NCBI GenBank assembly: GCA_016927095.1
Contig: JAFGNI010000473.1
Location: forward strand, 1 to 8,279
Origin: Anaerolineae bacterium
GTDB lineage: Bacteria; Chloroflexota; Anaerolineae; B4-G1; SLSP01
Length of the DNA: 8,279 nt
Direction of reading: 5' to 3'
The notes beneath the pieces were generated by a model. It did no database searches. It was not told the DNA's origin and saw only the letters and a program-made list of their open reading frames with translations. Numbering within the stretch: position 1 is the first letter of the stretch; the number at the start of each line of letters is the position of its first letter. The translations under genes were made by a program, and so were the position numbers. Shown here piece after piece: positions 1-5,758 of this stretch.

Positions 1-22
1 ACTCATGATAGCCCCTTTCTAC

Positions 23-35
23 GTAAGTGACTTAC
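23..35. promoter_or_regulatory. Short perfect inverted repeat, possible operator
   Basis: GTAAGT-G-ACTTAC is a perfect 6+1+6 palindrome. It lies in an AT-rich patch just before a TATAGT box (42-47) that could be a -10 element, but no matching -35 is visible. The symmetry fits a dimeric regulator site. A 13-bp palindrome can arise by chance, and no gene begins within 150 bp of it. Confidence 0.25.
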
Positions 36-152
36 AAATAGTATAGTACAGAATCGATGAGGGGTAAAGCCCACCAGCGCTACTACCGACATAACTTGCC
101 TGGTCGAAGGAACCCTAGCGCCTCTCAGAGTTGTCGTTCTCGCGTCACGCTG

Positions 153-180
153 CTGTCATAGACGGCGGGTATGCTATGAT
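153..180 (+). promoter_or_regulatory. Probable promoter of the lipoprotein gene
   Basis: CTGTCA (153-158, 4 of 6 matches to TTGACA) and TATGAT (175-180, 5 of 6 to TATAAT) are separated by 16 bp. This would start transcription near 187, only about 15 nt before the ATG. The ribosome binding site GGAGGTGAT (192-200) is a nine-base match to the 16S anti-SD, with GGAGG six bases from the start, so it fixes the start at 203. Confidence 0.45.
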
Positions 181-202
181 CGAGCTTATCCGGAGGTGAT
201 CT

Positions 203-847
203 ATGAGAGCCGTTGTCATCGTCTGTCTGCTGGGAACTCTAGGTCTCAGTGCTTGTCAAGGTGCGCAGGCAACCGAGACCCCAGCGCCGCTTCCGCCCAA
301 CAGCACCGCTTTGCCACCGACCGAGGCAGGCGAGGCGGCGCCGGTTGCTCCCACGCACTTCCAGCAACCCGCCGCTCCCCCAGACCTGGCCATCTATCTA
401 GTCGCCGGCGATCTCACACCAGCCGACCTCCTGGCCGAGAGTACCGATGGGGACGCGACTGCACTTCCGGTTGACAAGATTCCTCTACAGTCGGAGCCAC
501 TCCTCACACTGGCAGACATCGTCGCCTACGATGCCGCCACGCACGCTTTCACATTGACGACGACGGCAACCGAGCGTCTTGCCGCGCTAAACATCCGTGT
601 CTCGGGCCTTGCCTTCGTCCTGACCGTAGCGGGCGAGCCGGTCTACGCCGGGGCTTTCTGGACGCCGTTATCGTCCCTCTCCTATGACGGCGTCGTCATC
701 ATGCTGATGCCCGACGGCACACCCGCCTTCGGCCCCTACCGCATCGAGCTCGGCTACCCCGGCCCCGACTTCTTCCAGGGCGCCGATCCCCGCGGTGACC
801 CCCGCATCCTCGATGCTCTTGTGCAGGCCGGCAAGCTAGCGCCGTAG
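203..847 (+). CDS. Predicted secreted lipoprotein, function unknown
   Basis: A 214-aa protein with a type II signal peptide: Arg2, a short hydrophobic stretch (3-17) and the lipobox LSAC with Cys18 as the predicted lipidated residue. It should be anchored on the outer face of the membrane. Residues 22-60 form a Pro/Ala/Thr-rich linker. A compact domain of about 150 residues follows (62-214). It contains ADIVAYD (104-110), YAGAFWTPLSS (148-158), a hydrophobic strand VVIMLMP (164-170), then YPGPDFFQGADPR (185-197), and ends in GKL. The look is of a conserved extracellular ligand- or partner-binding domain, reminiscent of SecD periplasmic-head-like folds, but I cannot name the family. The start is fixed by an ideal SD. 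The gene stands alone, with a weak 5-bp hairpin (845-858) at its stop. Confidence 0.85.
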   Translation: MRAVVIVCLLGTLGLSACQGAQATETPAPLPPNSTALPPTEAGEAAPVAPTHFQQPAAPPDLAIYLVAGDLTPADLLAESTDGDATALPVDKIPLQSEPLLTLADIVAYDAATHAFTLTTTATERLAALNIRVSGLAFVLTVAGEPVYAGAFWTPLSSLSYDGVVIMLMPDGTPAFGPYRIELGYPGPDFFQGADPRGDPRILDALVQAGKLAP

Positions 848-1110
848 GGATTACCCTAGCTCTAGACTTATCGTGTGCGATCCGCCTTAGGTCCGTCAGA
901 TTTTCGATTCCGAGCCCGAGTTCCTTACCCAGCTCGTTCCTCAGGCTCGTCCCGATGCTCTCCTTCCCGGTGACGTGCCTCGCGCACGGCATATCGGCTG
1001 CTCACACCCCGAAGGTGTCTCCCAGCTTTGCTCCGGGGCTACAGCCCAACGCAATACCAACTCCGTCAACCTAACCCATCGTTTTATCGCCCGCGGTGCG
1101 CGTCTCGGCT
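848..1110. other. Gene-free interval with small hairpins and a faint TnpB-like trace
   Basis: No convincing gene is seen here. Local hairpins include ACACC/GGTGT (1004-1008 with 1014-1018), GGGC/GCCC (1036-1039 with 1044-1047) and CCCCG/CGGGG (1007-1011 with 1034-1038). On the minus strand, about 993 down to 848 reads through an open frame containing ELGLGIENLTDLRR followed by KSRAR. This resembles the RuvC-II segment of IS200/IS605 TnpB proteins, where a catalytic Glu precedes NLT-x-hydrophobic-R. An in-frame stop lies just upstream, and the frame then runs antisense into the lipoprotein gene. At most it is a decayed fragment; the match may be chance. Confidence 0.3.
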
Positions 1111-1144
1111 TATTATTATAGAGTATAATGATGATACATATAAC
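1111..1144 (+). promoter_or_regulatory. AT-rich promoter island upstream of the Cys-rich protein gene
   Basis: This is an abrupt AT-rich stretch in GC-rich surroundings. It holds a consensus TATAAT (1124-1129), an overlapping TATTAT (1114-1119) and a downstream TATAAC (1139-1144). No good -35 is seen 17 bp above any of them, which could mean activator dependence or another sigma factor. ATGATACATA (1131-1140) recurs exactly at 1969-1978, upstream of the next gene. Confidence 0.5.
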
Positions 1145-1151
1145 GTAAAAA

Positions 1152-1180
1152 GGTTACCTTGAGGTAGCCAATAGGGGGGA
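1152..1180 (+). promoter_or_regulatory. Leader hairpin next to a G-run ribosome binding site
   Basis: GGTTACC (1152-1158), loop TTGA, and GGTAGCC (1163-1169) form a 7-bp RNA stem with one G-U pair. It ends four bases before the G-run GGGGGGA (1174-1180) that must serve as the ribosome binding site for the ATG at 1183. This SD is poorer than those of the neighbouring genes. The stem could influence ribosome access, but no ligand-binding element is recognised. Confidence 0.4.
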
Positions 1181-1182
1181 AC

Positions 1183-1803
1183 ATGGAGAGCAAAACGTTG
1201 TCTGGGGACGAGCTGGAAGAGGTACTTGCGTCTGGTGAAACGGCTCAGCAGAGCCGCGCACAGATTACAGGGATGGTCAGGCCTTCGGAGAACAGCGGCT
1301 ATATCTCCTTCGCACAAGCAGGCTGTGACACCTGGGTCGATTTCCCTACGAAGATGATTGAGGACGCGGCTCATCTGAGTGATCAACCGTGCAAGGACCG
1401 CTCATATCCTGTGATGCGGATTACGCTCAAAGAGCTCAAGAGCTCGGAGGGAAAGGCCCTTGCCAGCCTTCTGTCACAGACAGCATCGGCACTGGGCGGC
1501 GATGGAGAGAAACTGGCGCAGATGATCCGCTCAGGAAGTTTGCGAACCGGGCAGTTGCAGGGTCAGTCTCAGACTGCGAATGCTGCAGTGGGGTCGACGC
1601 GATTCGCATCGGTTCCGGGAAAGAACCATGTCACGCTCTCTGCGCCCGTTGGTCCAAGCAGGCCGGGTGCGCCAGGTGGGGGACTGGGCTTCATCGAATG
1701 TGACATCGACTGCTGTGTAGCGTGTTGTCGAGATTGCTTCCCTATCCTTGGGTGCGTCGACTACCCCTGCTGTGAGTTGAGCAACTGCAAGATCAAGATC
1801 TAG
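1183..1803 (+). CDS. Orphan 206-aa protein with a Cys-rich C-terminus
   Basis: I do not recognise the family. Three zones are visible. Residues 1-25 are acidic (LSGDELEEVLASGE). Residues 26-85 look like a small folded domain with two cysteines (C48, C70). Residues 86-170 are Ser/Gln/Gly-rich, becoming Pro/Gly-rich (PVGPSRPGAPGGG, 156-168). The tail has cysteines at 173, 177, 178, 181, 182, 185, 191, 196, 197 and 202, spaced C-x3-CC-x2-CC-x2-C-x5-C-x4-CC-x4-C. There is no signal peptide or membrane segment. A conserved leader followed by a Gly-rich hinge and Cys-rich core resembles a ribosomally made peptide precursor, but it is long for that class and no modifying enzyme or transporter is present. 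Metal binding or a disulfide-rich tail is equally possible. The gene forms its own unit, with an AT-rich promoter upstream and hairpins downstream. Its base composition appears less GC-rich than its neighbours. Confidence 0.75.
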   Translation: MESKTLSGDELEEVLASGETAQQSRAQITGMVRPSENSGYISFAQAGCDTWVDFPTKMIEDAAHLSDQPCKDRSYPVMRITLKELKSSEGKALASLLSQTASALGGDGEKLAQMIRSGSLRTGQLQGQSQTANAAVGSTRFASVPGKNHVTLSAPVGPSRPGAPGGGLGFIECDIDCCVACCRDCFPILGCVDYPCCELSNCKIKI

Positions 1804-1808
1804 CAGCA

Positions 1809-1836
1809 GTCGGGGTGGGGTCTGTCGCGCCCCGGC
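1809..1836 (+). terminator. Stem-loop after the Cys-rich gene
   Basis: GTCGGGG (1809-1815) pairs with CCCCGGC (1830-1836) over 7 bp including one U-G pair, with a 14-nt loop, six bases after the stop codon. There is no T-tract, so it may protect the 3' end rather than terminate transcription. It is the first of two tandem hairpins. Confidence 0.35.
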
Positions 1837-1857
1837 TACAACGCAGGACCCAAGTCC

Positions 1858-1899
1858 AGAAGAAGGGGGCGGGATTCCACCCCCTTCTTCTGCGTGTTT
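1858..1899 (+). terminator. Strong hairpin, probable terminator
   Basis: AGAAGAAGGGGG (1858-1869) pairs perfectly with CCCCCTTCTTCT (1880-1891): a 12-bp stem with a 10-nt loop. Only a weak T-rich tail follows (GTGTTTG), so termination may be imperfect. Its place between two plus-strand genes separates the Cys-rich gene from the deaminase gene. Confidence 0.7.
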
Positions 1900-1944
1900 G
1901 CTTGCCTAGATGAAGGTCCCGGCTTTTCAACCCCACCACCCAGC

Positions 1945-1978
1945 GTATCATACTCCTGTAGGCGTCATATGATACATA
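1945..1978 (+). promoter_or_regulatory. Candidate promoter with inverted-repeat operator for the deaminase
   Basis: TATGAT (1968-1973) is a good -10. The hexamer 17 bp upstream, GTATCA (1945-1950), is a poor -35 (3 of 6). The 7-bp inverted repeat GTATCAT (1945-1951) and ATGATAC (1969-1975) covers both elements, as a repressor or activator site might. The right arm is part of the ATGATACATA also found at 1131-1140. Confidence 0.4.
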
Positions 1979-1981
1979 AGG

Positions 1982-2000
1982 GTCGCCGTAACGGGGCGGC
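1982..2000 (+). promoter_or_regulatory. Small leader hairpin before the deaminase
   Basis: GTCGCC (1982-1987) and GGCGGC (1995-2000) pair over 6 bp (one U-G) around a 7-nt loop, just after the predicted transcription start. The ribosome binding site AAAGGAG (2009-2015) lies six bases before the ATG. No purine riboswitch architecture is present. Confidence 0.3.
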
Positions 2001-2021
2001 TCTTGCTGAAAGGAGTTCGCG

Positions 2022-3854
2022 ATGCCAACAGGGTACGTTCACAAACGCACAGAGCTGTCTGAGGTGACCCAGGATATGGTCGCCACGGCGATGGGCCGGG
2101 AGCCCGCCGACTTGATTATCAGAAACGGGCGCTTGGTCAACGTCAACACGGCCCAGTTCCAGGACGGCGTGGACATTGCCGTCCGCCACGGCCTGATCGC
2201 TCTGGTCGGCGACGCCAGCCACATCCCGGTCACCGGCGAGACCAAGATCGTCGACGCACGGGGACGCTATATCCTCCCCGGTTTCATTGACACCCACGAC
2301 CACGTCGAGAGCAGCATGGTCGACGTCCGCAACTTCGCCGCGGCGGTACTGCCCCACGGCACCACCACGATTGCCTGCGACAACCACGAGCTGACCAACG
2401 TCTTCGGCGTCCGCGCCGTCGAGCTCTTCCACGATGCGGCTGAGGGATTGCCGCTCAAGGTCATGGTCGCAATGCCCGTCTGCGTGCCTTCAATCCCCGG
2501 TTTTGAGGATGCCGGTGCCACGATCACGGCTGACGAGGTGACCACTGCCTACAATGAGGGATGGGCTGCGCTCCAGGGCGAGCAGATGAACTTCCCCGGC
2601 CTGATCTATGGTGACCCGGGTGTCCACGCCATCACCCAGGCCTCGCTGAAGGCCGGCAAGGTGTTGACGGGACACTACGCCAGCCTCGCCCTCGATCAGG
2701 GACTCAACGCCTTCGTCGCCGCCGGGATCACGGCGGACCACGAGGGGACCACCGCCGAGGGCGCGCTGCGGCGAGCGCAACTGGGTTGCTACGTCCAGCA
2801 GCGTTACGGTTCGGCCTGGCTCGACATGCCCAACCTGGTCAAGGCCGTCACCGAGAACCCCGGTCTCGACACCCGCTTCTTCGCCCTCGTCACCGACGAC
2901 GTCAGCCCGGCGACGGTGGTCAACCAGGGTCACCTGGATCGGGTCGCGCGCGAGGCCATACGTCAGGGGCTGTCACCGATACAGACCGTGCAGATGCTGA
3001 CGCTCAACGCTGCGCAGTTGCTGGAGCGCTCCCGTGAGATCGGCACCGTCTCTCCGGGGCGCGCCGCCGACATCCTGATCGTCAGTGACCTCGTCGCGAT
3101 GACGATCGACCAAGTCTACTGCGACGGTGTGCTTATCGCCGAGGAGGGCGAGCTCGTCGTCGATATCGCACCCTACGATTACCCTGAATGGGCCGTTGCG
3201 TCCGTACACCTCGATCCCCTGACGGAGTCCGATTTCGCGGTCCCTGTTGCCGGGGACGCGCCGGTGAAGGTCCGTGTCCTGCGCGCTGTGCCCGGGATGG
3301 TGCACACCGAGGAGGTGATCACCGAGATGATGCCGGTCGACGGTGCGCTTCGGGCCGATCCGGACCGGGATCTGATGAAAGCCGCGATCTTCTACCGGCA
3401 CGCGCCCAAGGAGGGCGCGACGGGCACCCGCACCGTCGGATTCGTGACCGGTCTGGCGTTCGAGGCGGACGCCGCGTTCGCTTCTACCGTCTCCCACGAT
3501 TGCCATAACCTGCTGGTCATCGGCACGGGCGACGCAGCGATGGTGGCGGCGGCCAACGCCGTGCTCGCGATGAACGGGGGCATGGCCGTCGTTGCGGAGG
3601 GCGAGGTTGTCGCGGAGCTGCCGCTGCCTGTCGGCGGGCTGATGGCGCTGGATCCGGCGGCGGTCGTTGCCGAGCGTGTCGAGGCTATCGAGGCGGGCTT
3701 GCGGGCCGCGGGTTGTCCCTACGACTCGGCTGAGATGACGATCAGCTTGCTGGGCCTTATCGTGATCGAGGCGCTACACCTCTCCAACCAAGGCTTGGTG
3801 GCGCTCCGTCCCGGTCAGCCTCCTGCCTTTGTGGATCTCTTCGTCGCCGGCTGA
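2022..3854 (+). CDS. ade: Adenine deaminase-family amidohydrolase (divergent)
   Basis: A 610-aa amidohydrolase with the full-length layout of bacterial adenine deaminases, which convert adenine to hypoxanthine and ammonia in cytosolic purine salvage. Visible landmarks: LIIRNGRLVNV (31-41) opens the N-terminal beta-sandwich. PGFIDTHDHVESSMV (86-100) carries the HxH metal motif (H92, H94). DNHE is at 120-123 and GEQMNFPG at 186-193 with E187. GH218 and ADHE (238-241) follow, then VTDD (290-293) with the catalytic-type Asp pair. PGRAADILIV (345-354) closes the barrel. The C-terminal domain typical of this family includes SHDCHNLLVIGT (491-502) and ELPLPVGGLM (532-541). Differences from the usual pattern are DNHE for DPHE and TGHYAS (216-221) for DGHAPG, so the substrate could be a modified adenine or another 6-aminopurine. 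The start is set by AAAGGAG six bases upstream. It appears monocistronic. Family assignment is firm; exact substrate is not. Confidence 0.88.
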   Translation: MPTGYVHKRTELSEVTQDMVATAMGREPADLIIRNGRLVNVNTAQFQDGVDIAVRHGLIALVGDASHIPVTGETKIVDARGRYILPGFIDTHDHVESSMVDVRNFAAAVLPHGTTTIACDNHELTNVFGVRAVELFHDAAEGLPLKVMVAMPVCVPSIPGFEDAGATITADEVTTAYNEGWAALQGEQMNFPGLIYGDPGVHAITQASLKAGKVLTGHYASLALDQGLNAFVAAGITADHEGTTAEGALRRAQLGCYVQQRYGSAWLDMPNLVKAVTENPGLDTRFFALVTDDVSPATVVNQGHLDRVAREAIRQGLSPIQTVQMLTLNAAQLLERSREIGTVSPGRAADILIVSDLVAMTIDQVYCDGVLIAEEGELVVDIAPYDYPEWAVASVHLDPLTESDFAVPVAGDAPVKVRVLRAVPGMVHTEEVITEMMPVDGALRADPDRDLMKAAIFYRHAPKEGATGTRTVGFVTGLAFEADAAFASTVSHDCHNLLVIGTGDAAMVAAANAVLAMNGGMAVVAEGEVVAELPLPVGGLMALDPAAVVAERVEAIEAGLRAAGCPYDSAEMTISLLGLIVIEALHLSNQGLVALRPGQPPAFVDLFVAG

Positions 3855-3867
3855 ATAAGCGGAATGC

Positions 3868-3895
3868 ACGGGGCCAGGCTGCAGCCTGGCCCCGT
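3868..3895. terminator. Perfect 28-nt palindrome, probable terminator of the deaminase gene
   Basis: Both halves (3868-3881 and 3882-3895) are exact reverse complements. The RNA stem is 12 bp around a TGCA loop (3880-3883), starting 13 bases after the stop codon. The T-run is weak (GTGGTTTTG, 3902-3910). Its last base is the first base of the next gene's -35 box, so terminator and promoter are packed together. The symmetry would also suit a DNA-binding protein. Confidence 0.7.
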
Positions 3896-3923
3896 TGCCG
3901 CGTGGTTTTGCGTTCGGTATAAT
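3895..3923 (+). promoter_or_regulatory. Promoter of the URO-D-like operon
   Basis: TTGCCG (3895-3900, 4 of 6) and TATAAT (3918-3923, perfect) have the ideal 17-bp spacing. Transcription would begin near 3930, leaving a leader of about 25 nt that contains AGGAGG (3942-3947). This is the best promoter in the window. It argues against starting the downstream protein at the in-frame TTG at 3895, which lies inside the promoter. Confidence 0.75.
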
Positions 3924-3954
3924 GGCCCACGTAGCGTACTTAGGAGGTATATGC

Positions 3955-4944
3955 ATGCGGCTGATCGACTTCGCGCGGGTCGGTTCGGGGCATCCGGTGG
4001 TCCCACTCATGGGCTTTCCCGGCATTCAGCTCACCCAGTCCACGATCCGGCAGAACCTCTTCAACGACGAACTCCAGGCTCGCACGATCGAGGCGCTTGT
4101 AGCGCGTTTCCGTCCCGACGCCGCCTTTGTCATGATGGATCTCTCGGTCGAGGCGGAGGCTATCGGGCTTCCGGTCTCTTATCCTCTCAACGAATCGCCG
4201 ACAGTCTCCGAGCACCCGGTCCGGTCGCAATCGGACCTGGCGCAATTCCACGTGCTGGATCCGCGTTTCTGTGCCCGCGTGCACACCTTTGAGGCGGTCA
4301 CCCGGCGGCTGGCTGCGAGCTTGGATGTGCCGCTCGGCGCCTACGTCGTTGGGCCGTTCTCCTTTGCGGGTCTGATGATGGGGGCGACAGAGATCGCGAT
4401 GGCGACAGTCGATGACCCCGACCTGGTGCACGCGGCCGCGACCTACGCTACGGAGGTGATCACCCCCTATGCGCTGGCTTTGGCCGAAGCCGGCGCCCAG
4501 ATGATCTGTATCCTGGAGCCGACGGCGACCTTCATCTCCCCCCGGGCTTTCAAGCGTTTCTCGGGGGTCTATGTGCAGCAGATTGTGGCGGCCCTGGCAG
4601 CTTCTGAAGCCGACCCGATGACGATCCTGCATGTCTGCGGCAAGACCAAGCACCTGGTGCCCGCGATGTGCGATACCGGCGTTCAGGGACTCAGCCTCGA
4701 CGCGCCAATGGATATGGTCGGTACGATCCGAAAGATGCCGGGGGATGTCGTGCTGGTGGGTAACATCGATCCCGTCGCGGTGATGGTCCGGTCGACGCCG
4801 CAGCAGGTGCGTGCGACGACGCAGGCCCTGGGCCGGGCGATGGCGCCCTACCCGAACTTTGTCATGAGTACGGGGTGCGACCTGCCGCCGGAGACGCCAC
4901 TGGCGAATATCGAGGCTTTCATGATGGCGGCACGGGAGGTTTGA
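3955..4944 (+). CDS. URO-D superfamily protein, MtaA/MtbA-like methyltransferase
   Basis: A 329-aa protein of the uroporphyrinogen decarboxylase/cobalamin-dependent methyltransferase superfamily. The signature is the zinc site of the MtaA/MtbA branch: HVCG (226-229, ligands H226 and C228) and STGCDLPPETP (305-315, C308). Supporting motifs are VVGPFSFAG (131-139), SLDAP (247-251) and GNIDP (269-273). In that branch the zinc activates a thiol that accepts or donates a methyl group through a corrinoid protein. True uroporphyrinogen decarboxylases lack this HxC...C set, so a haem role is unlikely. The ATG at 3955 is chosen because AGGAGG lies seven bases upstream and the frame upstream overlaps the promoter; an ATG at 3951 is out of frame. 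No corrinoid protein or cognate methyltransferase is nearby, so the substrate is unknown. It is followed after 7 nt by the 268-aa gene. Confidence 0.85.
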   Translation: MRLIDFARVGSGHPVVPLMGFPGIQLTQSTIRQNLFNDELQARTIEALVARFRPDAAFVMMDLSVEAEAIGLPVSYPLNESPTVSEHPVRSQSDLAQFHVLDPRFCARVHTFEAVTRRLAASLDVPLGAYVVGPFSFAGLMMGATEIAMATVDDPDLVHAAATYATEVITPYALALAEAGAQMICILEPTATFISPRAFKRFSGVYVQQIVAALAASEADPMTILHVCGKTKHLVPAMCDTGVQGLSLDAPMDMVGTIRKMPGDVVLVGNIDPVAVMVRSTPQQVRATTQALGRAMAPYPNFVMSTGCDLPPETPLANIEAFMMAAREV

Positions 4945-4951
4945 GGTTCTA

Positions 4952-5758
4952 ATGTCTCTTGCATGGCGGTTACGCGACGAGGATATGCGGTTCCTGCTGG
5001 AGACCGTCGCGTCACACGTGGACCCTGATGGCGTTCACGCGTGGAATGAAGCATGGCTCGAGGAGGTATTGTCTGACGACCAGGTCTTCGAGCGGCTGGT
5101 CAACAGCAAGGAATTCCTGCTTCAGGTTTCTCCTTGGCTCTACTTCAACGTTCTTCTGCGCCGTGCGCAGCAGGACCTTGTGAGCGAGACGTTTACGATG
5201 GAGCGCCGCTCGCGACAGAAGGTCGTGCTCTTCGACACCGAGCAGGTCGCCGATCTGCTGGGCCAGCCGGAGATTCGAGACTATCTCTCGGGGCTGTTGG
5301 CCTCCTTCACGCGCGTCGCCAGTATGACCGTGCGCGTGAACGTGGGCCGGGGGGTATGGCGCCGCTACCGCACCAATGACCTAGATGTCGAAGGCATGAT
5401 ACGCTATGCGGAGGCTGTTGAGGAGCCCTTCCGCTTCGAACCCTACAAGCGCATTGGCGACGTCTGTCTCTTTATGACAGGCATGTTTCCCGAGCACATC
5501 GAGACCCAGCATCGCTATGCCGCCACCCGTCAGATCCGTCCCGGCAGCCGGGGTCGACTGCTGCAGCAGCGGGAGGACTACGAGCGCTACGGGAAGGCCT
5601 TCTACCGAATGGCTGCGGAGCACGAGCGTGCAGGCGTTGGCGGGTTGGACGCGGTCCTAGAGACGCTGGCCGAGCACTTCTTGCTGGCCGAGAAACCGCT
5701 CGCCTTCCTCTCGCAGCGCTATCTCTGGGCCAACCGCCACCAGTTGTTCGGCCTCTGA
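4952..5758 (+). CDS. Conserved-looking hypothetical protein, operon partner of the URO-D-like gene
   Basis: A 268-aa soluble protein that I do not recognise. It is rich in Arg, Glu and Leu and probably mostly alpha-helical. There is no signal peptide, membrane span or nucleotide-binding motif. A likely conserved core is RIGDVCLFMTGMFPEHI (167-183), preceded by VNVGRGVWRRYRTNDLD (129-145). A basic helix-like stretch with RQIRPGSRGR (193-202) and an aromatic/acidic helix EDYERYGKAFYRM (208-220) follow. It starts 7 nt after the stop of the URO-D-like gene, and its SD candidates (GGGAGG 4935-4940, TGAGG 4942-4946) overlap that gene's end. Translation is therefore probably coupled and the two products likely act together. 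Its last 40 bases overlap the convergent kinase gene. Function unknown. Confidence 0.8.
   Translation: MSLAWRLRDEDMRFLLETVASHVDPDGVHAWNEAWLEEVLSDDQVFERLVNSKEFLLQVSPWLYFNVLLRRAQQDLVSETFTMERRSRQKVVLFDTEQVADLLGQPEIRDYLSGLLASFTRVASMTVRVNVGRGVWRRYRTNDLDVEGMIRYAEAVEEPFRFEPYKRIGDVCLFMTGMFPEHIETQHRYAATRQIRPGSRGRLLQQREDYERYGKAFYRMAAEHERAGVGGLDAVLETLAEHFLLAEKPLAFLSQRYLWANRHQLFGL

Noticed and set aside
699..992. 97-codon minus-strand open frame as an intact gene
   Set aside because: Half of it is antisense to the lipoprotein gene and no SD is visible; only the 848-993 part has any protein-like motif, treated as a weak remnant at best.
1904..2021. Purine riboswitch before the adenine deaminase gene
   Set aside because: The leader is too short and lacks the three-stem junction and conserved loop sequences of purine aptamers; only a small hairpin (1982-2000) is seen.
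2039..3583. Several long open frames antisense or out of frame to the deaminase gene
   Set aside because: They are by-products of high-GC codon bias; they lack SD sites and family motifs and lie inside a well-supported gene.
3895..3954. Twenty-residue N-terminal extension of the URO-D-like protein from a TTG start at 3895
   Set aside because: This stretch contains the -35/-10 promoter and the AGGAGG site; the ATG at 3955 has ideal SD spacing. The ATG at 3951 is in another frame.
3955..4944. Calling the URO-D-like protein HemE, uroporphyrinogen decarboxylase
   Set aside because: It carries the HxC...C zinc ligands of the MtaA/MtbA branch and no haem-biosynthesis genes are nearby.
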